Virus record (IMG/VR): IMGVR_UViG_3300032282_003523
Location: 1-24,451 of that record
DNA length: 24,451 nucleotides
Origin: a virus
Strand: one strand, 5' to 3'
Position numbers and translations under genes: made by a program. Under the pieces are notes generated by a model that saw only the letters and a program-made list of their open reading frames with translations, did not search any database and had not been told where the DNA came from. The first letter of the stretch is position 1, and each line of letters opens with the position of its first letter. Below, piece by piece: positions 13,241 to 20,507 of this stretch.

Positions 13241-15016
13241 TCATGCCTCCACCATATCCACATCCGTCGAGAACGTGGTAAATCCGTTTTCTTTGACAAC
13301 TTGCAAACTGTTGTTCACACGTGTTATCAATTCATCTCTATGAGATATCAAGAAAACATTCTTCTTTGATTCTCTGCTGAACTTCTTGAGCACGGCCAGT
13401 GCGGCGTCTACGCCTACTGGATCCATACCTGAATCTACAAGCTCGTCAATGAACAGCAAATTACAAGGAAAATTCAAACTCTCAAACACGTCTCGGAAAC
13501 TCCAGCTCAATCCAAGGATGAGTCGGTTACGTTCGCCGCGGCTGAGATTGTCAAAGTCAAATTCTTGTCCTAGCATTTTGATACCAACAGTAAGGTCACT
13601 TTGGAAATTGACTTCATGTGGTAGCTGTAGCAATGTAAGATAGTGATTTAACCTGTGATTCAAATAGCTCAAGTTCTGCTCAATGATGCGACGTCGCACA
13701 AATGAGTCCTTGTTAGTAAGCAATTTATACAAGAATTCTTGATGTTCAAGCTTCTTGTTAAGTGTGTTGATTGGGTTCCAATCAACTTCCGCCAGTGCTT
13801 TATTGCGCAATGTTTCAATCTGATCCTGATATGGATCCGTATCTGTATCACGTTGTACCAATTGCGACTTTAGATTTTCCAAGCTACTCTTGTGGTTCAC
13901 AGCATCATTTATGTCAGTATACCGAACACGTGGTGCTGTACCCAAAACACCTGATTCATCAATTTTTGCTTTGGCCTCTTGCTCTAGTGCATGTTCGCGC
14001 TCTAGATCATCTGCCACGCTCATCATTGCAGATTCAAGCTCAGAGATCATGGATGTTTGCTGGTCATCATGTAGGCCTTGTCCACAAGCATGACACTTGT
14101 GATCTTTTGCTTTTTCACATGCGCCAGTCAACTCTACCAACTGCCCGCTCAGTCGCTTTACTGCGGCCTGTGCATTTGCCAGGTCCTTGGTATAACGCTT
14201 GATCTTTTGTTCTTTTTCTTTCCACGCAGTCAGTGCAGAATGGTTTGAAAGTTCTTGGTCAATGTCAATAGTTTCAAGTTCGTTGATTGAAGCAACCAAC
14301 TTGACCATATCGTCATCTTTCTTCTTGACCCAGATGCGACTACGACGTTCAATGTCTTCGATAGAGCTCTGTATCTTGGCATTGGTTTCTTGCAACGCCC
14401 TGATACGGAACTCTTCTTCCTTGATACCATCGCGTGTGTTTTTCATTGCTTCTTTAAGAAGCTCTGCTTTTTCACTGAGTAGTGTGATACCAAGTAGTTC
14501 TTCAATGATCTCTTTCTGATCATTGTTCTTCATGCTTAGGAAAGGTTCATTGTAGGTATTCAGTGCCAGGATGTGTTTGAACATCTCATGGCTCATGCCC
14601 AGGATGCGTTCTACTGCTTCCTGGGTAAGTTTGTTTTCTCCCTGTCCTTCATTGGTGCCTGCTTCGTTTACTTCGTCATCATCAACTGCGAAACGAAATA
14701 TGTTTGGCTTACGCCCACGTTCAATGCGATACGTATGGCCGTTCTTTTCAAACTCCACAGTGACCAACATGTTCTTATCATTGGTCTTGTTGATAAGATT
14801 GTCTTTGCGGATGTTGCTGAGTGCATTGCCATATAATGCATAGCTAAGTGCATTAACGATAGTAGTTTTACCTACGCCGTTTCGTGCGCCCTCGCCGCCC
14901 ATGTCCATGTTAAGACCAATGACCAGGGTGAGGCCATGTTGGTCAAGGTTTACCGCTTGGGTAACATTACCAACAGACAGGAAGTTCTTTACCGTGAGAT
15001 TTTTAATTGTCAGCAT
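13241..15016 (-). CDS. 46: Recombination endonuclease subunit gp46, SbcC/Rad50-like ATPase, 591 aa
   Basis: With gp47 it forms the ATP-dependent nuclease that resects DNA ends for recombination-dependent replication and degrades host DNA in T4. Motifs seen are Walker A GARNGVGKTT (Lys50), a long coiled coil (about 185-450) with the zinc hook CHAC at 308-311, the ABC signature LSRGE at 491-495, Walker B LLFIDE at 520-525 and the H-loop SHRDE at 558-562. I chose ATG 15016 (MLTIKNL) over an upstream in-frame ATG at 15076. It has AGGA at 7 nt, begins at the conserved strand and avoids overlap with gp47. T4 gp46 is 560 aa. The gene overlaps the H1-like gene's upstream ATG. Confidence 0.95.
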   Translation of the reverse strand: MLTIKNLTVKNFLSVGNVTQAVNLDQHGLTLVIGLNMDMGGEGARNGVGKTTIVNALSYALYGNALSNIRKDNLINKTNDKNMLVTVEFEKNGHTYRIERGRKPNIFRFAVDDDEVNEAGTNEGQGENKLTQEAVERILGMSHEMFKHILALNTYNEPFLSMKNNDQKEIIEELLGITLLSEKAELLKEAMKNTRDGIKEEEFRIRALQETNAKIQSSIEDIERRSRIWVKKKDDDMVKLVASINELETIDIDQELSNHSALTAWKEKEQKIKRYTKDLANAQAAVKRLSGQLVELTGACEKAKDHKCHACGQGLHDDQQTSMISELESAMMSVADDLEREHALEQEAKAKIDESGVLGTAPRVRYTDINDAVNHKSSLENLKSQLVQRDTDTDPYQDQIETLRNKALAEVDWNPINTLNKKLEHQEFLYKLLTNKDSFVRRRIIEQNLSYLNHRLNHYLTLLQLPHEVNFQSDLTVGIKMLGQEFDFDNLSRGERNRLILGLSWSFRDVFESLNFPCNLLFIDELVDSGMDPVGVDAALAVLKKFSRESKKNVFLISHRDELITRVNNSLQVVKENGFTTFSTDVDMVEA

Positions 15017-15029
15017 TGATTGTCCTGCA

Positions 15030-16052
15030 TTATACTGTAAGACCGTTGTAGATGTCAACCAACATCTTCTTGTCAATCACATCCGAGTCGATCGCATTCA
15101 ATTGCGTCATAACGATTTGGTCAACGCTTTCAAATTTTACATCCTCAGCAGTCCATTCTTTGGCATGCTCTTCTTTCTTTGCAGGAATCAGCGTAAGATC
15201 CCTGCAACCGTATTCTTCCATAAATGTTTTCTTAAGGAACTGTGCTTCTTCATAGCTGATATCAATGTCAATGCTGATACGAGCAAATGTGTTCTTATCA
15301 AGCACCCTGCTTGGATCTTCAATAACACCGCCCAGTGTAAGCACACGGAACTTAGGCGCATCTGGCCAGCTCTTGTACTCTGGCTTGCCGCCCCAGTCCA
15401 GCAACATCATGCCACGTTCATCATCCCATGCGTCAGCGAAGTTATGCGGAAATGGATTGCCCATGTACACAACATTGCCTTTTTGCTGGCGCTTGTGGAA
15501 ATGTCCACTGAACACAAGTTCTTGGTTTGGAAAGTGGCCTGCATTAAGGCCGCCATGGTCTGGCATTTCAACCATGGCATTCATCTTGAAGCTAGGCAAC
15601 TCAAAATGTCCAAAGACATATCTGCTGTCTAGCTTCTTCATGGTTTGCCATTCATCACCAACAAGCCATGGAACGATAGCAACATCTCCTTCGACTATTG
15701 CTTCATTGACCATGGTGATGTTGTTAAGATACTTACCAAATGGCAAGCTATGGATCTCACGCTTCTCTCTATAGAACAAGTCGTGATTGCCGGTGATAAA
15801 GAACACACGATCAAAACTCTTGCTGAGATACTCTAGGTTACTCACTGTATAATTCAGTGTACTCACATTAACCGTTGAACGATTGTTATGCCAGTCACCA
15901 AGAAAAATACAAGTCTCAGCACCAGCCGCTTGTGCTTCCTTTACAAACCACTTGATGAACGATTCACAATCGTCGTTGTGTGTACGACTGTTACTACGCA
16001 TACCAAAATGAATGTCCGTAAAGCAAGCTGCCTTCTTGAATAGTTGACCCAT
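15030..16052 (-). CDS. 47: Recombination endonuclease subunit gp47, SbcD/Mre11-like, 340 aa
   Basis: This calcineurin-like metallophosphoesterase is the nuclease partner of gp46. All five metal-site motifs are present: TDIHFG (Asp13, His15), LGDWHNN (Asp53), TGNHDLF (Asn89, His90), FGHF (His149) and SGHFHKR (His184, His186). The length matches T4 gp47 (339 aa). AAGGA lies 7 nt before the ATG. It precedes gp46 by 13 nt and follows the MazG-like gene by 17 nt, so the four genes from gp55 down to gp46 appear to be one leftward operon. No unusual features were noticed. Confidence 0.95.
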   Translation of the reverse strand: MGQLFKKAACFTDIHFGMRSNSRTHNDDCESFIKWFVKEAQAAGAETCIFLGDWHNNRSTVNVSTLNYTVSNLEYLSKSFDRVFFITGNHDLFYREKREIHSLPFGKYLNNITMVNEAIVEGDVAIVPWLVGDEWQTMKKLDSRYVFGHFELPSFKMNAMVEMPDHGGLNAGHFPNQELVFSGHFHKRQQKGNVVYMGNPFPHNFADAWDDERGMMLLDWGGKPEYKSWPDAPKFRVLTLGGVIEDPSRVLDKNTFARISIDIDISYEEAQFLKKTFMEEYGCRDLTLIPAKKEEHAKEWTAEDVKFESVDQIVMTQLNAIDSDVIDKKMLVDIYNGLTV

Positions 16053-16069
16053 TGTGTTCCTTCTAGATA

Positions 16070-16486
16070 TTAGAGATCGCCGTCTTTTCGAATCTCGCTA
16101 CGATTAACTGAAAAACTGTCGCCATATCGTGCTTCTAGCTTGGCGATGTTTTCATAGATAACTTCGTCTGGATTAAGACCAAGTGCGCGACATGCATTGA
16201 CCCAATACCACATGATGTCTCCTAGTTCACGCTTGAGGTGGAACACGACATCTTGTGTGAAAGGCTTGCCTTGGAAGAAGATCTTCTTGGCAATTTCCTG
16301 GAACTCGCCGCCTTCGCTACCAATGCCCATGGCCGCAGTCAGGAACAACGGAACATTGAGATCCGGCGCACCTTCAACTGAAGTCTGTTCTTCGAGTTCT
16401 CTACAGCGACTGATGAAATCGTGTAGGTTATTGCTTTGTGGGCTGGTGATACGCTCAACAAAGTCCTTATAGTGTTGCATGTCCAT
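16070..16486 (-). CDS. MazG-like nucleoside triphosphate pyrophosphohydrolase, 138 aa
   Basis: The core GSEGGEFQEIAKKIFFQGKP contains the E-x-x-E metal motif, and HLKRELGDIMWYWVNACRAL the E-x-x-D motif, followed by LNPDEVIYENIAKLEARYG. This is the all-alpha MazG fold common in aquatic T4-like phages. These enzymes hydrolyse (d)NTPs, and in cyanophages a dNTP-sanitising role has been proposed; the substrate here is unknown. I prefer ATG 16486, 1 nt after the gp55 stop, over ATG 16513 inside gp55, because the 9 extra residues are only the antisense-free tail of gp55 in another frame. GAGGA is about 11 nt away. A second ATG at 16480 is also possible. Confidence 0.88.
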   Translation of the reverse strand: MDMQHYKDFVERITSPQSNNLHDFISRCRELEEQTSVEGAPDLNVPLFLTAAMGIGSEGGEFQEIAKKIFFQGKPFTQDVVFHLKRELGDIMWYWVNACRALGLNPDEVIYENIAKLEARYGDSFSVNRSEIRKDGDL

Positions 16487-16487
16487 A

Positions 16488-17396
16488 TTATGCTTCTTCC
16501 TCATCTTTGGCACCTTCGCTCAAGGCAGCATTGCGCTCTCTTGTGGCTACTTGCTGTGCCTGGTATTCTAGCTGGCGTGACCAGCTGGGCATTTGTCCTG
16601 CATCTTGCAAGAGGTCATCTCGTATATTTTGATTCTTCTTTTCCATGTTAAGCACACGTGTGAAGCTGTTGGTAATAGCCGCCGTGTAGTATGCAAATGG
16701 ATTAGAGCTTTTGCTTTCGTCAAACTGCAAACCAATCTGACTGAGCTGTAGCAAGGCTTGCCCACGCATTTCCTCAACGTAAGTATAGCCTCGCCAATTT
16801 GATCGCATGCTGTAACGCTCGCATAATTTAATGTACATTCTGGCAAGGTTATCAACCACTTTGCCATGACTGACGCTAAATTGTCCTTTCTTGATATCAC
16901 CTTTCCAGTGGCTACGTACTACCTCAATCCATTCATCTTCTACTTTAACCCAATGCTTGAATGGAGGAAAATTTACTTTAGAATGTAAGTCTGCGGTAAT
17001 CTTAGGCTTATTTTTACGCCCTGGTTCGACTGGAATGTGATCAAAGCTAGATGTACGTATTACTAGTTCTTCTACGGGTATTTTTTTAGGATCAGGCATA
17101 AACTGATCCAGCTTTGGCTTTAAGCCTTTTTGCCCTGTTTCTCGCCATTCTCGATCTGCTATTTCCAATGCCTGCGCCGCTTGCCTATTGGCACGATTCT
17201 CTCTCGCAGTAGTTATTGCTCCCTTAGGAAAAGCTACATTTTTGCGATTATGGAACTTGGCAAGATCATCAATGATTAGATCGTAATAGTAATATTCTGG
17301 ACTCTTAACCCAGCAATAAGTCATCTTACTGTGGTGGATCTCTTTGAGAAGATCTTTATTTGATAGATATATTGTTTTTGCGGGTGTGGTTGTCAT
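16488..17396 (-). CDS. 55: Late-transcription sigma factor gp55-like, 302 aa, with a large insertion
   Basis: gp55 directs host RNA polymerase to late promoters of the TATAAATA type. The start matches T4 gp55 (residues 10-25, YLSNKDLLKEIHHSKM against T4 YVNNKELL...K). The sigma region 2-like core lies at about 180-262: NLARMYIKLCERYSMRSNW, then EEMRGQALLQLSQIGLQFDE and NPFAYYTAAITNSFTRVLN. Between them are about 150 residues (28-178) absent from T4 gp55 (185 aa). They are Tyr/Lys/Pro-rich and of no family I recognise. The C-terminus is polar and lacks the hydrophobic SLDFLYE-type tail by which T4 gp55 binds the sliding clamp. No ribosome-binding site precedes the ATG, and its sigma70 promoter ends 7 nt upstream. 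TAAATA motifs elsewhere in the window fit it as their reader. Confidence 0.85.
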   Translation of the reverse strand: MTTTPAKTIYLSNKDLLKEIHHSKMTYCWVKSPEYYYYDLIIDDLAKFHNRKNVAFPKGAITTARENRANRQAAQALEIADREWRETGQKGLKPKLDQFMPDPKKIPVEELVIRTSSFDHIPVEPGRKNKPKITADLHSKVNFPPFKHWVKVEDEWIEVVRSHWKGDIKKGQFSVSHGKVVDNLARMYIKLCERYSMRSNWRGYTYVEEMRGQALLQLSQIGLQFDESKSSNPFAYYTAAITNSFTRVLNMEKKNQNIRDDLLQDAGQMPSWSRQLEYQAQQVATRERNAALSEGAKDEEEA

Positions 17397-17403
17397 GTGT
17401 AAT

Positions 17404-17432
17404 AGTATACGTTTTTAGTCAGTGGATGTCAA
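17404..17432 (-). promoter_or_regulatory. Sigma70-type early promoter for gp55 and the recombination operon
   Basis: The minus strand carries TTGACA (17427-17432), a 17-bp spacer and TATACT (17404-17409), i.e. a perfect -35 and a five-of-six -10. The expected start falls at 17396-17398, on or next to the gp55 ATG, so the mRNA should be leaderless. It probably drives gp55, mazG, 47, 46 and the genes after them. Confidence 0.8.
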
Positions 17433-17476
17433 CCTCTTTTATAAACCAAAAGCAATAAAGCTGGGTTTTTCAAAGC

Positions 17477-17484
17477 ACTAAATA
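17477..17484 (+). promoter_or_regulatory. Late promoter ACTAAATA abutting the gp48/54-like start
   Basis: The plus strand reads ACTAAATA, then GTTTATC, then ATG at 17492. The last promoter base is 8 nt from the A of the start codon, and no ribosome-binding site is present. It lies back to back with the early gp55 promoter within 81 bp, so this short region switches between leftward early and rightward late transcription. Confidence 0.65.
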
Positions 17485-17491
17485 GTTTATC

Positions 17492-18208
17492 ATGCCTATT
17501 ACCACAGCCAGACTCTCAATGAGAGCAGACCCAAATACAGTACTTGGCGCTGAAGCTGCCAACAGCCCTCTATTGGGTTTTTTACGTGCAGGCGGCCCAA
17601 GAGAAAATGGCACAAACGTAATTAGCCAGGGAATAGAAGGAGTTGCCGATTGGATGACATCAAAATTAGGTGCAATCGGCCTTGGCGGCGGTAATGCACT
17701 AGTTCTAAATTTTCCATATACACCAACAATACGTACAGGTATTGAAGCAATGTATACAGAAATGGAACTAACACATACTAACTATCAGCCGCATGCATTC
17801 AACCGCTCCCAAATTCAAAATATTAGCATCAGTGCTAAGTTTACATCACAGACTGATCTTTGGGCAAAACATAGCCTAGGAGTAATTCATTTTTTACGCA
17901 CGATAACAAAAATGCGTTATGGCGAAGGCGATCCTCTAAGAGGTGCACCGCCTCCTGTGCTGAGTTTCACAGCATATGGAAGATACATGTTTGAAAACGT
18001 ACCAGTAGTTGTTAAGAGCTTTAATATCACATTGCCAGACGATGTAGACTATGCAGAGCTAAACGTAGCCGGCCAATATCATGCTGTTCCTACGCTGTTT
18101 ACAATTGATATCGAACTTATGGTACAACGTGCAGTTGGTCCAGTACGTACTGAATTTACCCTTGGTAAATTTGCAGGCGGACAACTAGCAGATAAAGGAT
18201 ACATCTAA
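17492..18208 (+). CDS. Baseplate tail-tube cap/initiator protein, gp48/gp54-like, 238 aa
   Basis: The segment LNFPYTPTIRTGIEAMYTEM, then THTNYQPHAFNRSQIQNISI and AKFTSQTDLWAKHSLGVIHF followed by LRTITKMRYG, is a pattern I associate with gp48/gp54-type proteins of marine T4-like phages. They sit on the baseplate hub and start tail-tube polymerisation. T4 gp48 and gp54 are longer (364 and 320 aa), and I cannot decide between them. If the genome has only one such protein, it may do both jobs. It starts a rightward baseplate cluster and shares a TAATG stop-start overlap with the next gene. The ATG lacks a ribosome-binding site and follows a late promoter by 8 nt, implying leaderless translation. 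Confidence 0.72.
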   Translation: MPITTARLSMRADPNTVLGAEAANSPLLGFLRAGGPRENGTNVISQGIEGVADWMTSKLGAIGLGGGNALVLNFPYTPTIRTGIEAMYTEMELTHTNYQPHAFNRSQIQNISISAKFTSQTDLWAKHSLGVIHFLRTITKMRYGEGDPLRGAPPPVLSFTAYGRYMFENVPVVVKSFNITLPDDVDYAELNVAGQYHAVPTLFTIDIELMVQRAVGPVRTEFTLGKFAGGQLADKGYI

Positions 18209-18504
18209 TGTCAGTTGCATATGACCCTCGTAGTTTCTACTCGGTAACAAATATGAAATCTTCGTATTTAGATTATCTTACACCACCGTCTATTGTTTTA
18301 GACAGTGATCAATCTCAATATTTGATAGATTCAAAATACGCACATCGTCCAGACAAGTTAGCATACGACCTTTATGGTACTGCTAAACTTTGGTGGGTCT
18401 TTGCCGCGATCAATCGAGACAAACTAGAAGACCCATTATGGGACTTTGTTTCGGGGCTACAAATCACTGTACCTAGTCCAAATTCAGTTAAAAGGTTTGC
18501 CTAA
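18208..18504 (+). CDS. 53: Baseplate wedge protein, gp53-like, 98 aa
   Basis: The central stretch YLIDSKYAHRPDKLAYDLYG followed by TAKLWWVFAAINRDKLEDPL is typical of the gp53 family ('.i..ey.yRPDlis...YG...LWW......n...dp'). In T4, gp53 joins adjacent wedges around the hub and carries a LysM-like fold. T4 gp53 is about twice as long (196 aa), so this is a core version. It is bracketed by TAATG overlaps on both sides, implying translation coupled to the gp48/54-like gene upstream and the hub gene downstream. Confidence 0.78.
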   Translation: MSVAYDPRSFYSVTNMKSSYLDYLTPPSIVLDSDQSQYLIDSKYAHRPDKLAYDLYGTAKLWWVFAAINRDKLEDPLWDFVSGLQITVPSPNSVKRFA

Positions 18505-20492
18505 TGCCAGTAACAACATCAGCACTTTTTGATAAACTGACCTTTGATCAAAACACACTGAACAAATATGATAGTGTGGATTACAGACTACGTGTTAGCT
18601 TATTAAGGCCACAAGATGCGCTGTTTATGGATCCAAGCAAAGGTTTTACGTTAGCTGAAAGTGCAACAACCAGCAGATTTATCTTGACTGATTTAGAGTT
18701 GAAACAGTCATATTCACTGAGTCCAAATGCACGTTCAGCATTCTTTGCACAAGGAATCATGACTGTGCTAGATCCCAGCGGATTTAAGTTCCTGGATGCT
18801 ATCATTGAATCTGCTGCCACACTTGGCATTGCCAATGGCATCATCAACTGTCGTTATCTTATCGAGGTTGAATTTCCAGGGCATCTTCCAAATGGCAATG
18901 TACAGATTGACCCAGAACGCGGCATCTATGTAGTACAGGTTTTCAAAGTAGAAACACGCCTGACAGAAAAAGGCGGAGAGTTCAAATTGCATTTTGGTGG
19001 ACTTGACTATGATGCATCTCGACATGTCAATGTTACGTTATCGTCAACTAAGACAATTACACACACAGGACATTTCAAAGACTACATTAAAAAACTAGAA
19101 GACATGCTCAAAGAAGAAGAAAAGCGCAGGGTAAGCAAGGGCGAGCAACAATACGAAAACGAATGGCATTTCATCCTTGAACCTTTTATCTCTTCAAGCG
19201 ATCACTTCAAATTTGAAGCAAACGATCCAGACAAACAACAATTTCGTTCGCAAACATCTAGACCGATGGATGGTAGCAATGGTTTGCTGAACACAAATAG
19301 AGAAGGATCAACTATATTACAATGTATTGATAATGCCATGGCTGACACGAAAGCGATGCAATATGGCCTTAATCAAGACGGTACATTAAGCGATCCTCTA
19401 AAAATTATTGACAAAGCAAAAGCACTTGAAGACGCCAAGAAAATCAAACAAATATATCGTGTAGACGTAATGGTAGATCCGGATAGTAAATGGGATACTA
19501 TCACCAATGACTATGTTAAGAAATTTTACTACTATATCTTTTTACAAGATAGTCCAGATTGGTTTTATGGTCCAGTGAATCAAATTGAAAAAGGCGAATT
19601 TCAAACACAGGTTGCCGCACGTTTAAGCAACGCAGCCTATATCAATAATTTACGCAAGAGATATGATTATTACTTTACCGGCATTAACAGTGAAATTCTG
19701 AAATTTGAAATCAAGGCAGAATATGGATTGTTTGTTGCTGAACATCTTTTAAGACAATATTCGCCAGGAACTGGCGCTACCACTGGCCCAGGGGCAACAC
19801 AACGTCCAGGCTTGGTAAACACAGTATTAAGTGCAGTTGGTTTAGTAAATCCGGCACAACCAATGTCAGGCGCAACTAACTCTGTACAGCAAAAATTAAG
19901 TTATGCTGAAGAAAAAATTCCAACTATACAAACAGGTACAGGCTCAGGACAAGGCGGAGCAAGCGCAGGTGATGCGCCAGTATTTCCTCATTTGTATAGC
20001 TATGATAACAATGCAACAGACAAAGGCACAGGTGCTAACTCAAACCCATCTGAAGCTGAACGCCGTCGAATGAAATTCCAGCATGTATACGACGGACTTA
20101 ATTATACAGGGCCGGATTTTCAAAAGATAACAATGACCGTACGTGGAGACCCATATTGGTTTGGTGCTGCCAAACCGGTGTTTTCACAAGGGCCGTTTGC
20201 CGGACGTATACCATCAGACATTACACGAGCAAAAGATGCACGTGCTGATTTTTTTGTAGGACAACAAAAATTCTATATAGAAGTACGATCAGCAGATCTT
20301 GCAACACAAACTGAATCGGGCCTTGCGCCAACTAATAGAACTATATCAGGTGTATATACAGTAACTGAGTGTAGGAATAGATTTGTTGGTGGCCGATTTG
20401 AACAAGAACTAACCGGTGTCCGTGATCTGATGATACACGGAGAATCAATGTATACGGCTTTAGAAAAAGCTACGACTAGACCAGCAAAATAA
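18504..20492 (+). CDS. Probable baseplate hub protein (gp27 position), 662 aa
   Basis: I do not recognise a motif that proves the family. The N-terminal 200 residues are beta-rich (YDSVDYRLRVSLLRPQDALF, then RYLIEVEFPGHLPNGNVQID, EKGGEFKLHFGGLDY), followed by a charged helical stretch (about 188-215) and a second long domain. A Gly/Thr/Ala-rich linker is near 423-510. The final 150 residues include MTVRGDPYWFG and SGVYTVTECRNRFVGGRFEQ, the latter resembling the end of phage hub and LysM-type tail proteins. Lying immediately before gp5, with which T4 gp27 forms the hub, it is the best candidate for the hub trimer, although larger than T4 gp27 (391 aa). It overlaps the gp53-like stop in a TAATG and ends 15 nt before gp5. 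Confidence 0.55.
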   Translation: MPVTTSALFDKLTFDQNTLNKYDSVDYRLRVSLLRPQDALFMDPSKGFTLAESATTSRFILTDLELKQSYSLSPNARSAFFAQGIMTVLDPSGFKFLDAIIESAATLGIANGIINCRYLIEVEFPGHLPNGNVQIDPERGIYVVQVFKVETRLTEKGGEFKLHFGGLDYDASRHVNVTLSSTKTITHTGHFKDYIKKLEDMLKEEEKRRVSKGEQQYENEWHFILEPFISSSDHFKFEANDPDKQQFRSQTSRPMDGSNGLLNTNREGSTILQCIDNAMADTKAMQYGLNQDGTLSDPLKIIDKAKALEDAKKIKQIYRVDVMVDPDSKWDTITNDYVKKFYYYIFLQDSPDWFYGPVNQIEKGEFQTQVAARLSNAAYINNLRKRYDYYFTGINSEILKFEIKAEYGLFVAEHLLRQYSPGTGATTGPGATQRPGLVNTVLSAVGLVNPAQPMSGATNSVQQKLSYAEEKIPTIQTGTGSGQGGASAGDAPVFPHLYSYDNNATDKGTGANSNPSEAERRRMKFQHVYDGLNYTGPDFQKITMTVRGDPYWFGAAKPVFSQGPFAGRIPSDITRAKDARADFFVGQQKFYIEVRSADLATQTESGLAPTNRTISGVYTVTECRNRFVGGRFEQELTGVRDLMIHGESMYTALEKATTRPAK

Positions 20493-20507
20493 ACTTAAGG
20501 TACGCAC

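Noticed and set aside
15016-15076. Upstream ATG start for gp46 at 15076
   Set aside because: The added 20 residues overlap gp47 and precede the conserved first strand. ATG 15016 has a good AGGA site.
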